Positions 1 through 5,809 of a stretch of 9,360 bases of DNA are shown one piece after another. The notes under the pieces are model-generated. The model searched no databases. It was not told where the DNA came from and saw only the letters and a program-made list of their open reading frames with translations. Numbering within the stretch: position 1 is the first letter of the stretch; the number at the start of each line of letters is the position of its first letter. This stretch comes from an uncultured Alistipes sp. (lineage in GTDB: Bacteria; Bacteroidota; Bacteroidia; Bacteroidales; Rikenellaceae): contig CAMWYI010000068.1 in the NCBI GenBank assembly GCA_947178455.1, forward strand, positions 1-9,360, written 5' to 3'. Position numbers and translations under genes: made by a program.

Positions 1-102
1 CGGGCGCTTTTAGTCCGCACTTCGTTTCACGGCTCCGACATCCGGTCGGATTTATCGGTGCCGCTTACGCGGTATTTTTGTATCAAATAGGATTATAAGA
101 GT

Positions 103-119
103 GTGCGGCTCTGCCGCAC
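103..119. repeat. short perfect hairpin
   Basis: GTGCGGC (103-109) and GCCGCAC (113-119) form a perfect 7-bp stem around a TCT loop. No T-run follows on the plus strand, so it is not a typical intrinsic terminator. It sits just left of the larger nested inverted repeat and may belong to the same element. Confidence 0.6.
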
Positions 120-126
120 CATAGAC

Positions 127-258
127 TCCGCACTGTTGAACTTGCGGAAAAAGCGGAGAGGGAAGCGACTGCGCCCGGAACGAACGTGCGAAAAGCGTAG
201 TCTTTCGTGTTCGTTCAGCAGTCGCTGACTGAAACGCCCGCAAGTGAAACCGTGCGGA
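127..258. repeat. large nested inverted repeat (possible structured RNA or palindromic element)
   Basis: Five pairs of complementary arms are perfectly nested around one centre: TCCGCAC 127-133 with GTGCGGA 252-258; ACTTGCGG 140-147 with CCGCAAGT 238-245; AGCGACTGC 164-172 with GCAGTCGCT 218-226; GAACGAAC 178-185 with GTTCGTTC 209-216; CGAAA 189-193 with TTTCG 203-207. That makes 37 Watson-Crick pairs in a 132-nt element, with a symmetric 6x6 internal loop between the two outer stems. Such order is unlikely by chance. It could be a non-coding RNA, a palindromic dispersed repeat or a mobile-element remnant. No protein function is supported. Confidence 0.7.
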
Positions 259-267
259 TGGTTTTCG

Positions 268-291
268 GTACCTTTTGACATCAAAAGGTAC
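268..291. repeat. 11-bp perfect inverted repeat
   Basis: GTACCTTTTGA (268-278) and TCAAAAGGTAC (281-291) are perfect inverted repeats separated by CA. Neither strand has a clear T-run after the stem, so terminator function is doubtful. It lies ten bases right of the large nested repeat and could be part of the same unit. Confidence 0.6.
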
Positions 292-371
292 AATAGAAAA
301 ATATCATAAGCTGTGATAGCGCAGAAACCTTGCAAAGCATGATGACGGTCTATTGCGCCTAAAACCCGCTT

Positions 372-403
372 TTTAAGCGGGTAATAAAAAATTTGTATCT
401 TCG
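372..403 (+). promoter_or_regulatory. Bacteroidota-type promoter for the membrane-protein gene
   Basis: A -7 element TATCTTCG (396-403) matches 7 of 8 positions of the Bacteroidota consensus TAnnTTTG. Twenty bases upstream is TTTA (372-375), matching 3 of 4 bases of the -33 TTTG. The predicted start near 410 would leave a leader of only about a dozen bases before the ATG at 423. The -33 site lies in the loop of a hairpin, ACCCGC (364-369) with GCGGGT (377-382), which could be an operator or a terminator for the opposite strand. Confidence 0.5.
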
Positions 404-422
404 CACCGACAAACGACCGAAA

Positions 423-1103
423 ATGGATTCCGAACAAAGCCTCAGCCCGACCCGCGAAGAGGTCGCACTGAAACCCGCGAAGACAAGCCGTCTGGCAAGG
501 ATGTCGACACGGCTGACCCAAGCCAACGAACGGGTGCTCCCGCTCTTTTTTCCCTGCTGTCTGCTGGTGGTGGGCATTCTGGCGCTGCTGGACATGCAGC
601 TGGTCGATTCGGCCCTGCTCGAAAGCGCCAACTGGAAACAGAATACGATTTGGTGCTTGGTGCTCCTCTTCGGGCTCCTGCCACCGAACCTGCGGGCGCA
701 CAAAATCACGTGGATGGCTATCGGCTACCTGCTGGCCTTTTTCATCCTCGGCGGGGCCAACGTCTTCGGCACCGTCAAGCTAATGATGTCCGTATTCAAG
801 GTCGTGCTGCCCGTTTTGATTCTTTTTCAGACCATTCGCCTGTGGGTGGCCACCCGACGCTACGAACGGCTGCTGGTGGTGCTGCCCCTCGCTTCGCTGG
901 CATTCGCATGGCTGCTCTATCCGATCGAAGACCAGAACATCGTGCAGAGCGGCTGGCAGTCGTTGTTGGATTGGTCGCTCGACCACTACCGCGACGACCA
1001 AGGATTCCACACCTATGTCGGTGCTATCGGCGTGCTGGCGGGACTGACCGAAGCTATCATCGTCGGCAAATATCTCTGCTCCTCCGCGCCGGACAAAGCA
1101 TAA
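423..1103 (+). CDS. multi-pass membrane protein of unknown function
   Basis: I do not recognise this 226-residue protein. After a basic, polar N-terminal tail (residues 1-37) it shows about six hydrophobic segments, roughly at residues 38-58, 74-90, 95-112, 118-138, 146-166 and 196-216. It is therefore probably an inner-membrane protein. The basic stretch RAHK (91-94) and the WVATRRYER stretch (141-149) probably mark cytoplasmic loops. No catalytic motif stands out. The start was set at ATG 423, not at the in-frame TTG at 393, because the TTG lies inside the -7 region of the promoter. The OsmC-family gene follows 95 bases later with no clear promoter of its own, so the two may be co-transcribed; this does not define a role. 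Confidence 0.8.
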   Translation: MDSEQSLSPTREEVALKPAKTSRLARMSTRLTQANERVLPLFFPCCLLVVGILALLDMQLVDSALLESANWKQNTIWCLVLLFGLLPPNLRAHKITWMAIGYLLAFFILGGANVFGTVKLMMSVFKVVLPVLILFQTIRLWVATRRYERLLVVLPLASLAFAWLLYPIEDQNIVQSGWQSLLDWSLDHYRDDQGFHTYVGAIGVLAGLTEAIIVGKYLCSSAPDKA

Positions 1104-1198
1104 CCGTTTTCTCATAGGAATTTTCGCAGGCCGTCGCACCTTTTCAGGAACGGAATTTGCCGTCAGAGGTAGATATTCACCCCTAAAAACGGAAAGCC

Positions 1199-1606
1199 AT
1201 GATTGAAAAAGCGACGGTCGAAATGACCGAAGACGGAAACTTCCGCTCCGTCGGACACCGATGCGACGAGATGAATCCCAAAGAGTTGCTGCTCTATGCA
1301 GCGGCCCGATGCGCCGGTCTCACAGCGTTGATGGTGATGCAAAAGATGCACCTGACACCCAAGCGGCTGGAAGTCGCCTATTCGGGCGAGCTCGACACCG
1401 AGACAGTCCAAGCCGAAAGCGTCTTCCTTTCGTTCCATACGGCTTACAACGTCGATTGCGGTTCGAGCGGCGACCAAGAGAAAGCCAATCGGGCGCTCAC
1501 GATGACACACGAGAAATACTGCGGAATGACGCAGATGTTGCGCCGCATCGCCCCCGTGTCGCACGAAATAGTCGTCGTCAGCTCCGAGCCGCAGGCAGTT
1601 CGCTGA
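1199..1606 (+). CDS. OsmC/Ohr-family protein
   Basis: This 135-residue protein has the layout of the OsmC/Ohr family, whose members reduce organic hydroperoxides with two redox-active cysteines in the cytoplasm. The first cysteine, C38, sits at the start of the central helix after a PKELLLYAAARC motif. The second, C108, lies in EKYCGM, matching the family's EKYCP-type motif. The length is typical. Two further cysteines, C22 and C87, are not part of the usual pair. Many short OsmC-like proteins of this type are uncharacterised, so peroxidase activity and preferred substrate are inferences from the two motifs. The gene follows the membrane-protein gene by 95 bases. Its TGA stop lies inside a 69-bp repeat unit that also carries the terminator. 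The ATG at 1199 is preceded by an A-rich stretch and no Shine-Dalgarno sequence. Confidence 0.85.
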   Translation: MIEKATVEMTEDGNFRSVGHRCDEMNPKELLLYAAARCAGLTALMVMQKMHLTPKRLEVAYSGELDTETVQAESVFLSFHTAYNVDCGSSGDQEKANRALTMTHEKYCGMTQMLRRIAPVSHEIVVVSSEPQAVR

Positions 1607-1668
1607 CCTGCAAACGAAAAAGAGGATTGAGTAAATCAATCCTCTTTTTCGTTGAGCGGAAAACGAGA
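1600..1668 (+). repeat. copy 1 of a 69-bp terminator-bearing repeat
   Basis: This unit aligns over equal length with 9051-9119. Shared blocks are TCGCTGACC at the left, AAAAAGAGGATTGA and TCAATCCTCTTTTT as hairpin arms, and TTGAGCGGAAAAC plus AGA at the right. Differences cluster in the loop and at positions that keep or alter stem pairing. In this copy the left block supplies the stop codon of the OsmC-family gene. Similarity stops after 1668. Confidence 0.8.
1613..1653 (+). terminator. intrinsic terminator after the OsmC-family gene
   Basis: AACGAAAAAGAGGATTGA (1613-1630) pairs perfectly with 1636-1653 around a GTAAA loop, an 18-bp stem with an A-run on the left arm and a T-run on the right. 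The layout should terminate in both directions. It begins 7 bases after the OsmC stop and separates this unit from the B12 operon. Confidence 0.85.
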
Positions 1669-1867
1669 ACAAAACCTTTCGTTTTAGGTCGTTATTATCA
1701 ATATGCTCCGGCGAATTCTTATTTTAGTAGGCCACTATTTCGTAATGTTCGCGTTGCGCCGTAATACGGCCATATGCTGCAACACAAAAATATAGGCCTT
1801 ATAGGGATAGAAATACGGTAAGGGTAAAATTGTATGTAATTGCCAAAACAAAATATATTCGCAAATT
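1669..1867. other. AT-rich intergenic spacer
   Basis: This spacer separates the OsmC terminator from the B12 operon promoter. It becomes strongly AT-rich from about 1780. I see no gene, only a small palindrome CCGTA/TACGG near 1758-1768. Minus-strand frames here have no recognisable protein features. Confidence 0.5.
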
Positions 1868-1899
1868 TTTGCGGTGGTAAAGAAAAAAATATAATTTTG
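1868..1899 (+). promoter_or_regulatory. promoter of the B12-uptake operon
   Basis: TTTG (1868-1871) and TAATTTTG (1892-1899) match both Bacteroidota promoter elements (-33 TTTG and -7 TAnnTTTG) exactly, with a 20-bp spacer. Transcription should start near 1905, about 75 bases before the riboswitch aptamer. The region is AT-rich, as expected for a promoter. The start site itself is inferred. Confidence 0.7.
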
Positions 1900-1904
1900 C
1901 GGCT

Positions 1905-1990
1905 GAAATGGTTGAATATCATTCTTCCGTTTCTCGCCTCGGCATAGCTCGCACAAGTTCGGCTCTGCCCTCGGCTTAACGAAATGGTTG
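1905..1990 (+). repeat. 10-bp direct repeats bracketing a 66-bp GC-rich segment
   Basis: GAAATGGTTG occurs exactly at 1905-1914 and again at 1981-1990. The segment between them (1915-1980) is GC-rich and abruptly follows AT-rich promoter DNA. The arrangement could be a target-site duplication around a small insert, or a coincidence. The right copy contains the 5' strand of riboswitch stem P1; the left copy is at the predicted transcript start. Confidence 0.55.
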
Positions 1991-2181
1991 CTCTGCCATC
2001 CAAGAGTGGAGAGCAAAAAAGGGAATGAGGTGCGATTCCTCAACAGTACCCGCTGCTGTAATTCCCGCTTTTTGACGATACGAATCGTCATCGAGCAGAA
2101 GGTTTTTCGCAACCTGCCACTGGTCTCTTGCAGACTGGGAAGGCGCGATTGAACCGGGATAAGTCAGAAGACCTGCCATTT
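1982..2181 (+). promoter_or_regulatory. cobalamin (vitamin B12) riboswitch aptamer
   Basis: The conserved cobalamin-riboswitch blocks appear in order. GGGAATGAGGTGCGATTCC lies at 2021-2039, with stem GAGG/CCTC. Next come ACAG (2043-2046) pairing CTGT (2056-2059), a hairpin GACGAT/ATCGTC (2074-2089), the B12-box core GCCACTG (2116-2122), GGGAAGGC (2137-2144) and AAGTCAGAAGACCTGCC (2161-2177). Closing stem P1 is AAATGG (1982-1987) with CCATTT (2176-2181). Adenosylcobalamin or a related corrinoid is the expected ligand, and binding normally lowers expression. The position directly before lipoprotein, btuG and btuB genes fits exactly. The exact boundaries are inferred from pairing. Confidence 0.93.
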
Positions 2182-2230
2182 TCGCCAAATGATACCGCCC
2201 GCGGGACTACGGGTTCAGGTTGTCTGACTT
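2161..2230 (+). promoter_or_regulatory. anti-aptamer hairpin of the riboswitch expression platform
   Basis: AAGTCAGAAGACCTG (2161-2175), part of the conserved aptamer core, is complementary to CAGGTTGTCTGACTT (2216-2230): 13 Watson-Crick pairs, one G-U pair and one mismatch over 15 positions. The two folds cannot coexist, so ligand binding could decide between them. A second hairpin follows at 2241-2269, GGTAG/CTACC enclosing GGATTA/TAATCC. Which state permits expression is not evident from sequence alone. Confidence 0.65.
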
Positions 2231-2298
2231 TCGTCGAAACGGTAGTCGGGATTATATTAATCCGCTACCTATACGCACAAACAAAAGGCGACAACACC

Positions 2299-2348
2299 CC
2301 CGTCCGCAAGCTACGGTCCGTAGATTTCCGCGAACGGGATTTTGTTTT
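2299..2348 (+). terminator. terminator-like hairpin in the riboswitch leader
   Basis: CCCGTCCGC (2299-2307) pairs with GCGAACGGG (2330-2338) with one mismatch. Inside it, CTACG (2311-2315) pairs with CGTAG (2319-2323). ATTTTGTTTT follows at once, giving an intrinsic-terminator shape 28 bases before the first ATG. It could end transcription prematurely when B12 is bound. The interrupted stem makes it weaker than a classical terminator. Confidence 0.5.
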
Positions 2349-2375
2349 GCGTACAACTTATTATTTATTAAAATT

Positions 2376-4025
2376 ATGAGAAAGTCATTCATTATCCTTT
2401 TTGTTGCCGCGGCTATGGTTATCCCGTCGGCGTGCAGCTACGACGATTCGGATCTTTGGGAGACCGTCAACGGTATCGAAGATCGAGTAGAAAATCTCGA
2501 ACCGGCATCGACTCAGATGAATTCCGACATCAAAGCCCTCCAAACCATCATCAAGGCTCTGCAAGACAACGTCACCATCACATCCGTCACGCGTACAGCC
2601 AACGGCTATACGATTGTCTTCTCGGACGGCATCGAGGCTACAATCACCAATGGCATCGACGGTGCATCCGCTCCCGAACTTTCCGTGCGCAAGGCCGACG
2701 ACAATTTGTATTATTGGACCATCGGCGGTGAGTGGCTGATTGCGGACGGCGAAAAGGTCTGCATCACCGCTGTCGACGGCAGCGACGCCGTAACGCCGCA
2801 GGTAAGAATCAATCCCACGACCCGCGAATGGGAAATATCCACCGACGGCGGCGTGGTATGGACATCGACAGGCATCTCCGCCAAAGGCGAAAAAGGCGAA
2901 TCGATATTTGCCGATGTCGACACATCCGACTCCGACTATGTGGTATTCATCCTCACCGACGGCACCGAATTCCGCGTACCACGCTACAACGTATCCGCAC
3001 CGCTGTTTGTCGTACAGGAAGCCGACGGCACACAGGTGATTCACTGCGGCGAAAGCAAATCCTACATGGTAGAGACCGCCGACATCGCTTTCTATACCAT
3101 AAGCAAGCCCGACGGATGGCGCGCTTCGTTTACCGACAACACGCTCACCATCACCGCTCCGTCCGAAGCCAACACTTTTGCCGAGCAGGAAGGCTCGGTC
3201 GACATCACAGCGGTATCGGCGACCGGCACAAGTATAATCGTACGCATTTTCGTAGCCACCTACGAGCGCCGCATACTCACCTTCGAGGATGCCGACGCCA
3301 AGTTCCCCGCCTATACGCTCGAATATTGCGCCAAAACAATCACCAACTGGTCGGATTTAATCGACAGCAAGCAGTATGGCGGCCCGATGCTGTATGGTGA
3401 AAGCGGTTACGGCATGGACGAGCCCTATACATGGTGGGACAAAGGAAATACCGAGCTCAAACACACCATGCCCACCGGCTACGGAATGTACTGCTACTGG
3501 AGCGGCGGCCATGCAATCTCCAACTATGCCGGAACCGACCTCACGCAGGGCGATTACACGCATCAGTTGATGGTCTATGGCGCATCCGGCCATAACGGTT
3601 CTGCCAATTTTGCCGTTCACTTCGGCTATATGGATGGTTCGTCTTACAACATGACCGAAGAACTGCCGGCTCTGGAATTCGGCGACGGTTCCGAACATGT
3701 CGTCGAATCCATTTGGATTATGAACACCGTGTATGCCATGAACTGCTATATCTCGGGCAATGGTCTGACCGCCAAGATAGGGCCGGACGACTGGGTGAAA
3801 CTCGTCGCTACGGGCTACGATGCCGCAGGCAAAAAGGTCGGAGAGACCACCTTCTACACCTGCGACGGCCCGGACAATATCGTACGCGACTGGACAAAGT
3901 GGGAGCTCTCCTCACTCGGCAAAGTAGCCAAAATCGAGTTCAATGTAACCGGCTCGAGCGATAATGGCTACGGATTCAGTCAACCGGCCTACTTCGCATA
4001 CGACGACGTCACCGTATTATTCTGA
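2376..4025 (+). CDS. DUF4988/DUF4465 surface lipoprotein, candidate BtuH-like cobalamin-binding protein
   Basis: This 549-residue protein starts with a lipoprotein signal peptide. The lipidated cysteine is C20 in IPSAC, followed by acidic SYDDSD, which fits the Bacteroidota surface-export signal. Residues 26-66 look like a coiled coil. About 70-205 is a DUF4988-like region with repeated DG-x-W-type beta motifs (TIGGEWLIADGEK, STDGGVVWTSTG). About 207-297 is an Ig/BACON-like beta domain. About 300-549 is a DUF4465 domain, running from LTFEDA to the terminal YFAYDDVTV. DUF4465-type proteins accompany B12 receptors in Bacteroides, and I link this one to BtuH; that link is from memory and context. 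Histidines H379, H396, H406 and H415 are possible ligand contacts, unproven. The start ATG 2376 was chosen because it gives the signal peptide; the upstream in-frame TTG lies in the riboswitch leader. It is the first gene of the operon, 8 bases before the next. Confidence 0.85.
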   Translation: MRKSFIILFVAAAMVIPSACSYDDSDLWETVNGIEDRVENLEPASTQMNSDIKALQTIIKALQDNVTITSVTRTANGYTIVFSDGIEATITNGIDGASAPELSVRKADDNLYYWTIGGEWLIADGEKVCITAVDGSDAVTPQVRINPTTREWEISTDGGVVWTSTGISAKGEKGESIFADVDTSDSDYVVFILTDGTEFRVPRYNVSAPLFVVQEADGTQVIHCGESKSYMVETADIAFYTISKPDGWRASFTDNTLTITAPSEANTFAEQEGSVDITAVSATGTSIIVRIFVATYERRILTFEDADAKFPAYTLEYCAKTITNWSDLIDSKQYGGPMLYGESGYGMDEPYTWWDKGNTELKHTMPTGYGMYCYWSGGHAISNYAGTDLTQGDYTHQLMVYGASGHNGSANFAVHFGYMDGSSYNMTEELPALEFGDGSEHVVESIWIMNTVYAMNCYISGNGLTAKIGPDDWVKLVATGYDAAGKKVGETTFYTCDGPDNIVRDWTKWELSSLGKVAKIEFNVTGSSDNGYGFSQPAYFAYDDVTVLF

Positions 4026-4033
4026 TATTGAAA

Positions 4034-5809
4034 ATGGCCCGGAAACTCTTTTCATACCTTTGCATCCTTTCGGTCTTTTGGGCCGGAGGGATGCTTTCGT
4101 CCTGCAATAAGGACGATGTCGTGACCGCCGGAATGCCTCCGCGCATTCTCCTCGACAATCCGACAGCCGTCTATGAAGTAAAGACGGGGCACCCGCTCAC
4201 TATCGCGCCCGCATACGAACATGCCGAGGGGGCATCGTTCAGCTGGAAAGTCGACGGGGTGCTTCGCGGCACCGAACCGGCCTTTACCGCCACGTGGGAT
4301 GAACCCGGGGCATACTATATCGACCTCACCGTAACCACCTCCGACGGAAGCGCTGCCGAAGAAATCCGTGTCGACGTACTCGAGCTCGGCATTCCCTACA
4401 TCTCGCTGCCATTTTCCGGCGATGAACTGCTGATTCAGCTCGGCAGCAGCTATATGCTTACTCCCGAAATAGCCAACGCCGACGATTCGGAACTTACCGT
4501 TGTCTGGACTATCGACGGCGAACGGTATGCTACCGGACGCACGCTGCATTTCGTTGCCGAAAATATCGGAAGCTATGCGGTTACCGTCGTCGCTACTAAT
4601 TCCGACGGCTCCGATACATGCGCTTTTACGATACGCGTACTCGACCGGCTTCCTTTCACCCTCGAATTCCCCTCGCAGTCCTACTTCATGCCCTCCACCA
4701 CCCGCTATACATTTGCAGGACGGGCCGTGATGCTGCGCCCCATAATCAGCGGGCTCAATGCCTCTGCTTTTGAATGGACGGTCGACGGTCGGCCGGCCGA
4801 CTGCGATACCGGCATATTCGCGTTTACTCCGGACAAGCCCGGAGAGTATGTCGTAAATCTCACCGTCGACGGCATGGCAAGCGCCTCTGTAACCGTCGTG
4901 TGTGTGGATGCCACCGAGGCAGACCGTCAGCGCAAAGCCACACCGGCCAGCCAGACTAAAAGCACCGATGTGTTCGAATGGGTACCGGCTCCCGGCCAAT
5001 TTATCGGCGAGACCCAGACCGGCGGCATGACCGGCAACGAAACGACGCATGAAGCCGCTTTGCAGTGGGCCAAGCAACGGTTGGAGCAGGCGCAATACGT
5101 ATCGCTCGGTGCATTCGGTGGCTACATCATCGTAGGCTTCGACCACAGCATCGAAAATATCGAGACCTCTTTCGATTTCGCTATTCAGGCAAACGCTTTC
5201 TTCAATCTGTCGACGGGCGAGGGCGGTTCCAACGAGCCGGGCATCGTGTATGTAAGTCAGGACGTCAACGGCAACGGTCTGCCCGACGACGAATGGTATG
5301 AACTGCGAGGCTCCGAAACAGGAAATCCGGAAACCATTGCGGATTACGCCGTAACATATTATCGTCCGTCGGCACCCAAAATGAGTGTCCAGTGGACCGA
5401 CTGCTTGGGTCAGAGCGGTACGATCGACTATCTGGCTGCCTTTCATCGTCAGGACTACTACTATCCTGCTTGGATCGGCGCCGACAGCTATACGCTTCGC
5501 GGCACACGTCTCAAAGACCGTACGACGCAGGACAGCGATACCGGCATGTGGGACAACAGCTGCTTCGCATGGGGATATGCCGATAATATGGGCAGCGATG
5601 CACTTTCGAGCAACGACGCCGGCGGCGGCGAAGGACAGCGCAACGGCTTCCTGATTAAAAATGCGATGTACCCCGACGGCACTCCTATCAATCTGCGATA
5701 CATCGACTTCATCCGTGTGCAGACCGGCGTCAACAGCAAAGCGGGCTGGCTTGGCGAAGTATCGACCGAAGTATTCGGATTCGAAGACCTTAATCTCACC
5801 CGCAAATGA
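4034..5809 (+). CDS. PKD/Ig-repeat surface lipoprotein of the B12 operon
   Basis: This 591-residue lipoprotein has signal peptide and lipobox LSSC with C24, then NKDD, which favours display on the cell surface. Three Ig/PKD-like beta domains follow, at about residues 35-117, 119-204 and 206-292. Each has the motif W-x-(V/I)-D-G (70-75, 158-162, 248-252) and a final PG/GxY-x-(V/I)-x-(L/V)-T-V strand. After a linker, residues 314-585 form a C-terminal domain I recognise only as recurrent in Bacteroidota cell-surface proteins. It contains a calcium-loop-like DVNGNGLPDDE at 410-420 and many aromatic residues. The gene is between the BtuH-like gene (8-bp gap) and btuG (ATGA, 4-bp overlap), which implies coupled translation and a shared job in corrinoid capture or receptor assembly. 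No enzyme motif is visible. Start ATG 4034 was preferred over TTG 4028. Confidence 0.85.
   Translation: MARKLFSYLCILSVFWAGGMLSSCNKDDVVTAGMPPRILLDNPTAVYEVKTGHPLTIAPAYEHAEGASFSWKVDGVLRGTEPAFTATWDEPGAYYIDLTVTTSDGSAAEEIRVDVLELGIPYISLPFSGDELLIQLGSSYMLTPEIANADDSELTVVWTIDGERYATGRTLHFVAENIGSYAVTVVATNSDGSDTCAFTIRVLDRLPFTLEFPSQSYFMPSTTRYTFAGRAVMLRPIISGLNASAFEWTVDGRPADCDTGIFAFTPDKPGEYVVNLTVDGMASASVTVVCVDATEADRQRKATPASQTKSTDVFEWVPAPGQFIGETQTGGMTGNETTHEAALQWAKQRLEQAQYVSLGAFGGYIIVGFDHSIENIETSFDFAIQANAFFNLSTGEGGSNEPGIVYVSQDVNGNGLPDDEWYELRGSETGNPETIADYAVTYYRPSAPKMSVQWTDCLGQSGTIDYLAAFHRQDYYYPAWIGADSYTLRGTRLKDRTTQDSDTGMWDNSCFAWGYADNMGSDALSSNDAGGGEGQRNGFLIKNAMYPDGTPINLRYIDFIRVQTGVNSKAGWLGEVSTEVFGFEDLNLTRK

Larger units (their letters stand above)
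1..422. other. gene-free upstream region rich in inverted repeats
   Basis: I find no convincing gene here. A frame open from the window edge to a TAG at 88-90 on the plus strand could be the tail of an upstream gene, but it is too short to judge. Minus-strand frames that cross this region run antisense into the membrane-protein gene or across inverted repeats and look spurious. What the stretch does hold is structure: hairpins at 34-50 (TCCGAC/GTCGGA), 103-119 and 268-291, a nested inverted repeat at 127-258, and a promoter at its right edge. Its overall look recalls non-coding dispersed repeats of Alistipes genomes, which is an impression only. Confidence 0.6.

Noticed and set aside
127..291. 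CRISPR array or tandem repeats
   Set aside because: The repeats are inverted and nested, each present once per arm, with no regularly spaced direct repeats.
93..701. 202-codon minus-strand frame crossing the nested repeat and the membrane-protein gene
   Set aside because: It covers an inverted-repeat region and the antisense of a gene with clear membrane segments and a promoter; no protein features of its own.
1156..1178. TTTG and TAGATATT as a separate promoter for the OsmC-family gene
   Set aside because: The spacer is only 10 bp instead of about 19-21 and the -7 match is poor, so co-transcription or an unseen promoter is more likely.
2220..2375. In-frame N-terminal extension of the first lipoprotein from TTG 2220
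   Set aside because: It would place coding sequence within the riboswitch expression platform and bury the signal peptide; ATG 2376 gives a proper lipoprotein signal.
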